A DNA stretch of 64,000 nt, taken from Chlorocebus sabaeus. Lineage: Eukaryota > Chordata > Mammalia > Primates > Cercopithecidae. The first letter of the stretch is position 1, and each line of letters starts with the position of its first letter. Shown here in pieces: positions 54,715-64,000 of this stretch. The notes beneath the pieces were generated by a model that was given only the letters and a program-made list of their open reading frames with translations, did not search any database and was not told where the DNA came from. The DNA is taken from contig NC_132929.1 in NCBI RefSeq assembly GCF_047675955.1, positions 38,122,421 to 38,186,420 of the forward strand, written 5' to 3'. The translations under genes and the position numbers were made by a program.

Positions 54715-55035
54715 ATTTTTTAGGTTGAAATTATTGTGAATAATACCAGGAAAGGAATGCGTGTGGTTTAACAGTAAAAAAGTTTAGTGATGGTAGAATC
54801 CAGCCAGGCCTAGTAGTAGTTGATTTCCCCCATGGAGGATGATGAGTCAGAACATGGTCCTGGTCATCCATTACTGAAGCTTTTATTGTGCTAACCCAAG
54901 TGTAAGGTCAGTGATACAGCATTCCTTCACCCTAGTATTGTTGGCTGACTTCCTGTCCACCAGACACTGCCTTTTTTCATCTGGGTAAGAACAGTCATTC
55001 ACAAGTAACTGGGAATAGTACTTCAAATAGAAGGC
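54715..55035. other. Non-repetitive sequence
   Basis: Nothing is recognised. Confidence 0.5.
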
Positions 55036-55235
55036 CACTGATTTTGAAATTGGGCAGACTTGGGTTGAAGGCTGAGTCCTACCACTTTAATAGCCGTGTA
55101 GATTGTAGCATCAGTCTGTAGCTGTGTCATCTGCTGCGTAGAGTGGAGTGACATGAATAGCAAGCACCCTCCTCACAGTGTTTGTTGTAAGGCGATGCTC
55201 GGCGCAGGCCTGGCACAGAGCAAGTGCTCCACGGT
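55036..55235 (+). mobile_element. MIR
   Basis: 'gggcagacttgggttgaagg', 'cctaccactttaatagccgt' and the end 'cctggcacagagcaagtgct' follow the MIR consensus. Confidence 0.72.
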
Positions 55236-55255
55236 GGGCCACTGTGGTTGTGTGG

Positions 55256-55323
55256 TCACCATCACCACCTCCGCCACTGCCACCACCATCGTCATCATCC
55301 TCCTCACTGTCACCGCCACCGCT
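55256..55323. repeat. Imperfect (CAC/CAT/CCG) trinucleotide repeat
   Basis: A trinucleotide-periodic tract follows the MIR end. On the minus strand it reads as an Asp/Gly/Ser-rich 91-codon ORF, which reflects the repeat and not a protein. Confidence 0.9.
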
Positions 55324-55329
55324 GCCTGG

Positions 55330-56449
55330 AGTCCTCTGCCCCTTTCTCATCTCCGGATGAGTTTTCCATATGGCTGGGCCACTCATGCCTCTTCACAGCA
55401 GTACTTTTCTCGCCCGTGATCCTGGGTCCCTTGGAGGTTGCTTCCTTTTTGTGCTTGTGGGACTTTCTCCTGCCCTTCAAGCGCCCTTGGCTTCCTATTA
55501 GACTTTCTCTTTCCTCTGGGGAAAAGATCTCTCTTCATGCTTAATAGGCATCAGAGCAGCCTTGGGTCACAGAAGTCATGGTAGCTTTCTATTTGTCATC
55601 CTGACAACAAGGCCTCTCTGAGGCTTGAAAGGATGATGCTAGCCCACCCGCACCGCCTACCTTCTTAATTAGATTACTGATTCCATTTCCTTGATGGTTT
55701 TAAGCTAGAACAGCTTTATTCTGTTGCCTTTGGGTTGTTCTTTCTTGACTCCATCTCTCCTTCGATTTTCAGTAATACCTAAAGTAAAGTGGATGACGGC
55801 AGTTGGGAGCGTATTGGCTGCTATTCTTTAAGCAAAGCCTCCAGAATGGCTGTATTATAATGGAGTTTATAGAAAATATAAGGAATAATAAGCGAAAAGT
55901 TCAAAAGGATCCTTCCTTTCAAACTTTTGTGTACCAAGTGAGTTTCTATAGAAGGGGCCCTTTTGGTTTTTAGCTGTGATTTTGTCTTCATTCCTTAGGG
56001 TTTATTTGACCCCTATGTGGAAAAGGCCCGATTTCCCTACTTCCATGCTCTTTTGTGTGTGTGTGTGCACAAGTCCGTGTATGTGTGTGTACGCATGCAC
56101 ACCTCTCTTTTTGAGTTCACCATCCACACACCATGGGGAGTGCAGCCCACACATTAAGTGTAGTGGAATTGAGTCATGCTGTGGCATGCAACAGCCAGCC
56201 GTGGTGTAACTGCTGCCTGCTTGACTGTGAACAAGTGTTTCCCTTCTTTGCTAATGTCTAACCTCAAGGACCTTGAATTTGAGCTCCCAATTATTTTATG
56301 CAAACTCTCTCTGACACTTTTGTTAGGCTTTTGCCAAGGACATGAGTTGTGTGTTCAATACTTTGGCATATCTGAAGATTTGAGTTTGTGAAATATTAAG
56401 TTGGTCTACTACTCACCCCCCCACCCCTGCATCTAATTGACTCTAATTG
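55330..56449. other. Non-repetitive sequence
   Basis: An imperfect (GT)n patch lies at 56054-56090. Nothing else is recognised. Confidence 0.5.
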
Positions 56450-57400
56450 ACATTCATTTATTCAACAAACATTTACTGAGCATCTACATAGTGCCAGGCA
56501 GTCTGCTGGATGTTGGCAGCATTGTTGGAAAAGGAAAATATTTTTATATAGTTGGTGCAGAGGGTTTAAGACAGAGTTAGGGTTGATAAATGGATTTTGG
56601 AAGATCTAATAAGTGGCGGGGGTGGTGTTAGACGTCTCCCTAAGAATAGTGGGCATCCATTATAGGATTTAAGCTTAGTGAGCTGTAGTCAGACTTGAAT
56701 TTTCAGGAGTACACTGGCTGGGATGTGGAGAGTGCATTGAAGAGCATAAGAAGAGATGTGAGGAGCCTAGCTGGGAAGCTGTTGCAGGAATTTGGACAGG
56801 AGACGATGGGACTGCAGTGTCATAGAGTAGGAGGAAAGCACAGGTTTGAGAGTGATTTAGGAGTTAACATTGGTGTCTAGGATGACCCTCCATTTCTGGC
56901 GTTGGGAGGTAAGTGGATTGTGAAGTTACTGAGATCAGCGACACAGGAGGGAAGCGGGTTGGGAAGACATGGGGACAAGGGAGAGGTGATGAGTTTATTT
57001 TTGAATAAGATGAATTTGCTATGCTTGTGAAAGACCTTGGGGAGGTTGGGGGTAGACTTGGATAAGGGGTGCAAGGGAGAGATCTGGCTTCTGTGCAGAA
57101 CTGGTGAATGCAAGGCCTGAGGGTACATGGGATGGACCAGGAGGAGAGGGGGTCTAGGAGAGAACTTGAGGGAGATTATTTCTAAACAACGGAGAGCCTG
57201 TGGGATTAGGGGTGGAGTGGCGCTAGGACCGGACAGAAGTCAGAGGAGGGATAAGATGGGTAATAGGAGGTCTGTTTGGGTAGAGAATTCCGGTAGGCAT
57301 TGTGGCTGTGCAAGGGAGCGTAGAGGCCAGGCACTAGCCTGGAGGGTTTGTGGGCTTGCGATGGTGGTGGTGGGGAGTTACATTAGGGATAGATGAAGAA
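56450..57400 (-). mobile_element. L2, antisense
   Basis: 'catttattcaacaaacattt', 'agtgccaggcagtctgctgg' (3' end), then 'gggaagctgttgcagg', 'aggatgaccctccatttctg' and 'aggtgatgagtttatttttg' fit the L2 body in antisense. The GA-rich plus strand gives several spurious ORFs. Confidence 0.6.
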
Positions 57401-57469
57401 ACAAAGATGAATGTTCCCTCTGGGCCTCCTCCCTTGTCACACTGACTGTTCTATGTTACACAGCCTTAA

Positions 57470-58500
57470 AATAATATTTCAAAAGTTTTTGAAACAATCA
57501 CAAACTTACAGAGAAGCTGAAAATACAGCACAAAAAAGGTTTCTGAACCATTTGATTGTAAGTTAGTGACCTAATGCACAATCACCCACCATTGCTTTTA
57601 TGTTAGCAGGTATTTCCTACAAAAGGATATTCTTGAACACAGCCACAGTGCAATCATCAAAATTGCTATCATCTGATTCTCAGGTGCCATTCAGGTTTTA
57701 CCCAGTGTCCCAGCCATGTCCTTTATAGTGAAGGGTCAAGTTCAGAGTCATGTGTTGCCTTAACTTGTGCTGTTAGTCTCCTTCAGGCTGGAACAGTTCA
57801 CAAGCCTTTCCTTGACCTTCATAACCTTGACCCTCTTGAAGGTGAAAGGCCATTTATTTTGTAGAGTATCCCTCAGTTGAGGTTTGTGTCTTTCTACATT
57901 CTTGAATTCAGCTGATGCTTTGTTGGCGGGAATATCACAGAAGGGATGCCATGTTCTTTTTGCACCCCATCATGTGGTGCCCAATCTAGATGTGTCCTGT
58001 TACTGATGGTGCCTTCCTCGTCACTCGGAGGTTTGACTGAGGTGGTCTTGGCTAGCTTTTGCCTCGGGAAAAGTTATTCTCTTTGTGTAGGGGTACTTTG
58101 AAACTATGTAGCTATCCCATCCCTCATGAAAATTTCATTGTATTTAATTCATTTATTTATACCAGTGTGGACTTATGTTTCATATTTTATTCATCAAGCT
58201 ATAATGTTACTATCATTATTCTGACGTGCAAATTGTTCTGGATTTAGCCAGTAGGCGCCCTTTCAAACTATGTGCTTTCAATCCATCTCCAACATTCTTT
58301 GAACAGTTCTTTGCTTTCTGGCACAATAAGACCTACCAGGCTCATCTTGTACTTACTGTGCTCCAACCCTAGAACTAGCCATTTTCCCACAGAGCCCTGC
58401 TTGCTTTTATTACAAAAAAGATAATCAGAAGTCAAGATCTGAGTACTAAGTATGCTTTTTGCTATTGGATGTCACTCATCCTTGACTACCTCAATGGACA
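57470..58500 (-). mobile_element. L1ME 3' region, antisense
   Basis: 'tttgaaacaatcacaaactt', 'ctgaaccatttgattgtaag', 'gtcctttatagtgaagggtc', 'gttagtctccttcaggctgg' and 'aacagttcacaagcctttcc' are a clear antisense L1ME. The longest old L1 stretch in the window. Confidence 0.82.
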
Positions 58501-58520
58501 GAGTTAAGGAATTCCATTGA

Positions 58521-59143
58521 TTCTTGTTATTTACAGTAATTGTTTTTTTACAGTAGTTATATTCTGTAAAGGCTCTTCAAATACTGAATTAGCAAATAGT
58601 TCCTAGGAGGAATACAGGCTTGAATTCCTGTAGGACTCTGGTCACAAAATTTTTGTCAGCCAGTCAATACATAATCTTGTTTTATGTGTGTTTCTATTTA
58701 AATATACCTTACTTAATATATATTGTTGATTCATTAACATTGAATTCATGGACAACAGCCTGAACAAAACTTAACACATGCATTTTCTCTGTAAGACACA
58801 TCACAGCCTCCTCCTGCTTAGGAACGCTAGACAGCACCTCAGCACTATGTTTAGGGGCCGTTTTAAACAGCACAATCAACAAAAGGCAGAAGATGCAAAA
58901 AGCTTGGCACTAAATAAACTGTGAAACGGAGACGTTTAGGAGACTGAAACAAGAAAGCACAGTGTTGCTGGGTGACCTCGAGCTGGGAACATGCAAGGCT
59001 GGCAGCTCAAATGTTTTACTCTTCTGCACTTGTCCATGAGGGACTGCAAATGTGCCAGGAGTATTGATTTTGGGGTCACAAGTAAATTTTAACAAGTGGA
59101 TTTGCAAATACAGGATCTACAAATAATGAGGATCACCTGTGTA
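58521..59143 (-). mobile_element. Internally deleted Tigger element (MER6-like), second copy
   Basis: Same family as 2185-2829, opposite orientation. Shared blocks include 'tcaatacataatcttgtttt', 'atatattgttgattcattaa' and 'gctagacagcacctcagcac'. The ends are GATTCTTGTTATTTACAG and CAAATAATGAGGATCACCTG. The transposase remnant lies on the minus strand and is broken. Confidence 0.8.
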
Positions 59144-60024
59144 TCTCTGATGTGCACACTGCTGCAAGGCACACACACGGGTGTGTCTATCTTGAAACCC
59201 GTGATTCACACCAGTTCTTCACATTCCAACTTAACACGATGGGCTTCCTTCTAATTTTTCCCTTTTCTGGGCCACCGTGGCACCCGCTCCTGCATCCCTT
59301 GCTGGCACCTGCCTGATCCTTTCCCATCTGGTGGCTCTAAGCCTGAGTTTCTCAGTAAGGGAAGAGTTGGGGGCAAGAAGCGAGAGGGATGTGATTATGT
59401 CTTATGATAACATTTATGTTCTAGTGTGCTAACTTAAGAGAGAGTGATATTAACATATAAAGCCTCTTTATATCCTCATAATTTAAAATAATGCAAGTAT
59501 CATCAAAACTAAGAAAAAAATGTTTAAGCTGGTGAGTGTAATGATTGAAAAAAACTGGCTTTATGCTACTGGTTTATGGCAGTACCATGCTACCTGGGAA
59601 ACAGAAACACCTGCTGTTTTCTCTAGGCTCAGGTATGGATGCTGGGTGTCGTAAGAGTGTCAGGAGTATGTCCCTGGCTGGGAGATCCACTCTTGTTGAG
59701 GTAGCAGCCTGCTTCCCTTGATAGACAGTAGTCCCCAGAGGGCAAGGGACTGTGTCTGATTTATTCAGTACTGTGTCCCCAGGGCTTGGCATATGAAGTA
59801 ACTGGTGAACATTTGGGGACTTGACCACATCCCACCAACTGGTTGCCCAGTCTCTTTCTGAAGTCCTTTCTTTTTCCTGTAGTACCTCTTTCTTTTCAGT
59901 TTCTCTAGAATCTCCTATCCTTCCTTCCTGCAGGAAACCTTCCAGGCCCTCACTACCCAGAGGGATCATTCTCCCACAAGTTTCTGAAGCCTTCGTAGAG
60001 ATTTTGTAACCTAGTAGCTAAGAC
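59144..60024. other. Mostly non-repetitive, with an L2-like end
   Basis: About 59730-59815 ('cagagggcaagggactgtgt', 'gtgtccccagggcttggcat') is a plus-strand L2 3' end. A 131-codon minus ORF crossing it is not supported. Confidence 0.5.
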
Positions 60025-60240
60025 CATCAGCTTTGGAGTTACCAGAGCCACATTGGGTTCCCAGCCTTACCACTTACTAGCCACATGGTCAGGAGCCTGT
60101 CCTGGAACCTTTCCCCAGTCAGTTTAATAATCTGTAAGATGAAGATAAGAATAATGGCTATCTCATGATTTTTGTGAGGATTAAATGAAACACCATTTTG
60201 GAAGTACTTAGCAAGTGGCTGTACATAGTGTTAGCAAAGA
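60025..60240 (+). mobile_element. MIR
   Basis: 'cagctttggagttaccagag', 'cagccttaccacttactagc', 'taataatctgtaagatgaag' and 'gtgaggattaaatgaaacac' follow the MIR consensus. Confidence 0.82.
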
Positions 60241-60309
60241 TGTCAGTGGTGTATAATTATTATATGAGACTATACGTGTCATGATTTTATGTAAAGTACA
60301 ATCCCTTTC

Positions 60310-60455
60310 CCCAACTTGATGATAAACTTCAAATTGGGGTGGAGACCTTGTTTCCTACTTCTTGTTTGTATCTAAACCCGCCGCCCCTGGCATCTACCTG
60401 CCCACCTCAGCCTAGTACAGTGCTTTGCAGCCAGTGTTAAATATGTGTTGATTTG
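60310..60455 (+). mobile_element. L2-like 3' end
   Basis: 'aaacttcaaattggggtgga', 'gcctagtacagtgctttgca' and 'gccagtgttaaatatgtgtt' resemble the L2 3' end. Confidence 0.45.
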
Positions 60456-61300
60456 TCATTGAACAATCTTCCTTCACTCTATGATTCTTCTACCTATACC
60501 TCATCTTGCTAATAGAGCAATTTCCTTCCCTTTTGTCGGAGTGCTGGGGAGATGCTGATTATTTTTTCCAGCCTTTCTTCTTTTTTGGTTACGAATCAAT
60601 ATTCTGTATACCATGGTCAATGTCACAGTCTGCTGCCTCTAGGAAGTGTTGTTTTCCTTGCTTTCTCCTTAATGCAGATGCTATCCTTGGTCTCTATTGT
60701 ACTCTTAGGCTTTCTGTAGACAAAGAGGTGTCTGCACAATTGCCCTCTGTTTTTACCCTTTCAGAACTATGGCAACAAACTCCCAGAAGTTTTAAAAACA
60801 CAACACATTGCTGACCTGGTTATCTTGTAGCCCTGGGGGTCTTTATGGTAAGGCCTTTTAGTAACTGGATTGGGTTTTGTGAAACCGTAGCAGTCTGAGA
60901 TGCAGTGGATAATGAGCCTGCTTGCTTGTGAGATTTTTTTCTTGTTGTCACCAGAAAAGCAATTTGTTAAAAATAAGCCATGTTCTTTGAAATAATGCCC
61001 CTCACTTCTGAGAACTGACTTCTGCACTTAATAGGTGAGATATGCTGGGTTGAGTTAATCAACATCTATTCTGTCATTGCTCTGATGATTTTATATGATG
61101 TAGAAATGTTGTATGAATTGAACATTTGCTCTGATGCTTTAGTGCAAAAAGATATTCCAGGGCTTATTAAGTGGTCTCTTTCTTAAAGATTTGCAATCCA
61201 TTATCTTTGTGGTAGAACTGGAAAGGAATGCTAGAGATAGTTCACAGGATTATTTATTGTAAAACAAACCGCATTTAGGAATGAATAACTGGTATACATT
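60456..61300. other. Non-repetitive sequence
   Basis: Nothing is recognised. Confidence 0.5.
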
Positions 61301-61443
61301 GCTGGGAATACAGGTGTCCACTACCATGCCTGGCTAATTTTTGTATTTTTAGTAGAGATGAGGTTTCACCATGTTGGCCAGGCTGGTCTCAAACTCCTGA
61401 CCTCAGGTGATCCTCCTGCCTTGACCTCCCAAAGAGGATACAG
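61301..61443 (-). mobile_element. Antisense Alu fragment truncated at both ends
   Basis: Begins GCTGGGAATACAGGTGTCC, passes through the linker TTTGTATTTTTAGTAGAG and ends CCTCCCAAAG plus a decayed remainder. It lacks the T tail and the right-arm start. No duplication is evident. Confidence 0.93.
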
Positions 61444-61454
61444 GAGTAGTTAAG

Positions 61455-61680
61455 AGCTAGGGCAGTGTTCAGACTTCTGGGTTCAAATCCTGGTCCTACC
61501 ACTTCTTAAGTAGCTCAATGACCATGGGTAATTTATTTGTCATCAGTTTTCTTGCCTGTAAAATGGATTTGATGGCTCAATTTTAGTATCTACCCTTATG
61601 GGCTTGTTGTATGATATTTACAAGATGGATGGAATACATAGATTCAGGTATATGGTAAATACTCAGTAAATGTATTTTGT
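61455..61680 (+). mobile_element. MIR
   Basis: 'ctgggttcaaatcctggtcc', 'taccacttcttaagtagctc', 'cagttttcttgcctgtaaaa' and 'aaatactcagtaaatgt' match nearly the full MIR. Confidence 0.87.
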
Positions 61681-61839
61681 TCTTTTTGATCTATTTTGAT
61701 ACTTTTATTATAGTCTATGTTACAGGGAGAGGGCAGAAATTAAAAATACACCTTCATAATTATTTAGAATGGTCAACTTCTGTCCAGTTCCTAGAAAGTA
61801 GACAAACCTGTACTTAGTATATGTTGCATGGACAAGGGA

Positions 61840-62580
61840 TCCCGTGTCCTATCAAACACTCATACAGCTCTTGTGGAGTAAATGAAACTCATGTACACTG
61901 CGGGTGAGAATGGAAAATGGTATAACCTCTTTGGGAAACAGTATGGCAGTTTCTTCCAAAAATTAGTCATGCACCTATCATGTGTCCTAGCAATTCTGCT
62001 TGACATTTACCCAAGATAAATATATAAGCTACATCCTTGCAAAGACTTACACGTGAACGTCCAAAGCAGACCATTGGATACATGCACTCTTTACCATGAG
62101 CTTTATTTGTAATAACCCCAAACTACCCAAATGTCCATCCACACGTGGAAGGATCGAGAAATCACGTTGTGTCCATTCAGGGGACTAAGACTAAGCATGA
62201 AAGACAAATGATGTATCAGCATACGCAACAAGAGGGATCAATCTCAAAATAATTAAGCCGAGTAACAAAGCTAGCCACCGCCCCCAACAAAAAAAAGAGT
62301 GCATACTATATAGTTCCTTTTAAAGAAAATTCTGGAAAAATGCAAACTAATGGATAGTGACAGGAAACAGATGAATGATTACCAGAGGAGAGTGGAAAGC
62401 AAGAGCTGAGGGGGAGCTGATTTACAAAGAGGCATAGGAAAGCTTTTGGAGCTAATGGCTGTGTTCATCAACGTGATTATCAGGATAGTTTTACAGGTAT
62501 ATACAGATACTGAAACTTACTTGTGTTCTATAAATATGTGCAGTTTATTGTATATAAATTATGACTCAAAAAATGAGTGC
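61840..62580 (+). mobile_element. L1M (MB/MC-like) ORF2 end and 3' UTR, sense
   Basis: 'actgcgggtgagaatggaaa', 'ctctttgggaaacagtatgg', 'caaatgtccatccacacgtg' and 'gcaaactaatggatagtgac' are in order on the plus strand. Diverged, no open frame. Confidence 0.82.
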
Positions 62581-62589
62581 TTTTAAAAA

Positions 62590-62932
62590 ATCAGGCTTAC
62601 TGTACAAAAAACCAATAGGATTTGCTGTGCTGCTATAGCTCAAAATTTATCAGCAAATTTTCATAAACATTTACTGAATTATTAGCTATTTTGTTTTCTT
62701 TTGGAACTTGTAGCGATTTATTAGGATTTTGGGGGAACGATACATCCAAGAGAATTTGAATTAAAAACTTTTCTGTCTTTTGATCGAATCCTCTGTGGCA
62801 GGTAAGGGATTTTGTAATCACTGCACTGACTTTATAATTAGTCATTACAGCATCAACTATCCTAAGAGTTTTTGTAAACTTTCAATTTTGCTGCTTGTGT
62901 ATCTAAGTGGCCCTCTACTCTTTAAAAAGTAA

Positions 62933-62974
<42 letters not shown>

Positions 62975-63309
62975 TTTTCTCACTCTTTCCTCCCTTTCCA
63001 TCTCCCTATCCTGCCATCTCTCTGCTCAAAAGAACATTCATTTCTTCGTTGTAAAAGGACTGCGAAGGAAGCCACATTTTTTGACATGACTAGATTTGTA
63101 ATTAGTGCTAAAATAATTGTAATTTTTATTGAGAGAAGTTAAAACTGAGAATTGTAAAAAGTTTTAAACTAAAACATAGGCATTTACGTTTTGACCTAAA
63201 AAATGTGTATGTCTTCAACATATGTCTCTGAATGTGTTTCTTATGACTTCTCTACCATCTTTCTGTCCCAACTGACTCCTGTGCTGTAGGGTGTACAGTT
63301 TTTAGTTTG
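62590..63309. other. Non-repetitive sequence around a CA repeat
   Basis: Apart from the CA array at 62935-62971, nothing is recognised. Confidence 0.5.
62935..62971. repeat. (CA)n microsatellite
   Basis: About 18 uninterrupted CA units, likely polymorphic. Confidence 0.96.
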
Positions 63310-63556
63310 TGCAGTGGCAGGATCTCAGCTCACTGCAACCCCCGCCTCCCAGGTTCAAGCGATTCTCTAGCCTCAGCCTCCTGAGTTGCTGGGAATACAG
63401 GCACTCACCACCATGCCTGGCTAATGTTTATATATTTAGTAGAGATGGGGTTTCATCATGTTGGCCAGGCTGGTCTCGAACTCCTGATTTCAGGTGATCT
63501 GCCTGCCTGGGCCTCCCGAAGTGCTGGGATTACAGGCGTGAGCCACCGCGCCTGCC
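63310..63556 (-). mobile_element. Antisense Alu missing its tail and right-arm end
   Basis: Begins at GTGCAGTGGCAGGATCTCAG and continues to ACCGCGCCTGCC. The T tail and the ~40 bp 'gagacggagtctcgctctg' segment are absent, so the element is truncated on its 3' side. Confidence 0.94.
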
Positions 63557-64000
63557 CTGTTTTGGGGTTCTTTAAAGAGAAATGTGAATTTAAAAGATAT
63601 TTGAAAAGTCATCTGAGAATAGGCTTCTTTATACTTAAAAAAATTCTCTCAATCTATTGACAGATGTCTGGCCCTCACCTAATCTGGCAGTAATTTTCTT
63701 TTTTAGCAATGCACACAAAGCATTGTATTGAATTTTCATAGGAACAGCAATTCTTTGTTTTTGCGCTCATACTTCTTTGGCCCATAGCATATTTAAATAT
63801 GCAATTGCACAATAAATACAACTGGTGTGAATGGGTTTGAGAACTCACTACTATAGCAGGCCTACCATGTAATGGTGGGTGCAGCCCATCCACTGAAGAA
63901 TGACTTTTAATTTGGCAAATTGGTTAAGCCGAGCTTGATTATGAGATTGTCTACTGTATATGCATCTTGTAGGAAATCCAAACACAGCAAACTAGAAATC
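63557..64000. other. AT-rich unassigned sequence to the window end
   Basis: Nothing is recognised. Confidence 0.5.

Noticed and set aside
55111..55386. 91-codon acidic/Gly-rich ORF on the minus strand
   Set aside because: It is a translation of a trinucleotide simple repeat plus MIR.
61301..61443. Alu fragment bounded by the repeated GCTGGGA(T)TACAGG motif, as if excised as a circle between arms
   Set aside because: After CCCAAAG a decayed copy of the normal left-arm sequence seems to continue. Ordinary truncation explains it.
1..64000. Bacterial, phage or plasmid systems, tRNA or rRNA genes
   Set aside because: Primate interspersed repeats occur throughout. No cloverleaf tRNA or rRNA was recognised, and MIR/Alu similarity to tRNA/7SL reflects SINE ancestry only.

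Overview
The window is nuclear DNA from a catarrhine primate, most probably human. About 29 Alu elements or fragments are dispersed through it. One of them, at 37650, has AluY hallmarks, and there are primate L1PA/PB-type L1 3' ends next to old mammalian L1ME, L2, MIR, MER and MaLR repeats. GC is moderate to low, I see no CpG island, and no long open reading frame looks like a gene. The longest ORFs run through Alus or other repeats. The layout is that of a large intron or an intergenic region.

Layout. 1-3.4 kb: intact MER1-type hAT element, Alu, MER20, internally deleted Tigger/MER6-like element, Alu. 3.4-12.4 kb: old antisense L1 split by an Alu, two more Alus, and a complete solo LTR (8405-8974) with a 4-bp target duplication. 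12.4-22.3 kb: antisense L1 3' end, several Alus, MIRs, L1ME pieces, a MaLR LTR and a second MER20. 22.3-31 kb: C/T-rich low-repeat DNA, Alus, a very short Alu stub ending in an (AAAAT)n array, a 5'-truncated L1PA, an L1M split by an Alu, and a head-to-head Alu rearrangement. 31-39 kb: L2/MIR, L1ME, Alus including the AluY, then a 76-bp candidate exon (38793-38868, + strand). 39-47 kb: L1 3' end, a repeat-poor block, and a sense L1 interrupted by two Alus and followed by a half-Alu. 47.15-47.26 kb: a near-perfect 52-bp-arm hairpin with a 10-nt loop. 49-58.5 kb: L1ME with a nested MER20, a MaLR LTR, a Charlie element, Alus including a 1.5-unit composite, MIR, L2 and L1ME. 58.5-64 kb: a second Tigger/MER6-like copy, MIRs, L2, a sense L1M, a CA repeat and a 3'-truncated Alu.

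Function. Nothing here shows a complete gene. The best gene evidence is the candidate exon. It is supported indirectly by strand bias: of the L1 segments I could orient, 12 are minus and 2 plus, and all three LTRs are minus. That is the pattern expected inside a transcription unit read on the plus strand. The observation that most deserves a check is the 114-bp foldback at 47148-47261, which no repeat family I know explains. Family names are from memory of consensus sequences. Subfamily calls and exact ends need a RepeatMasker run.
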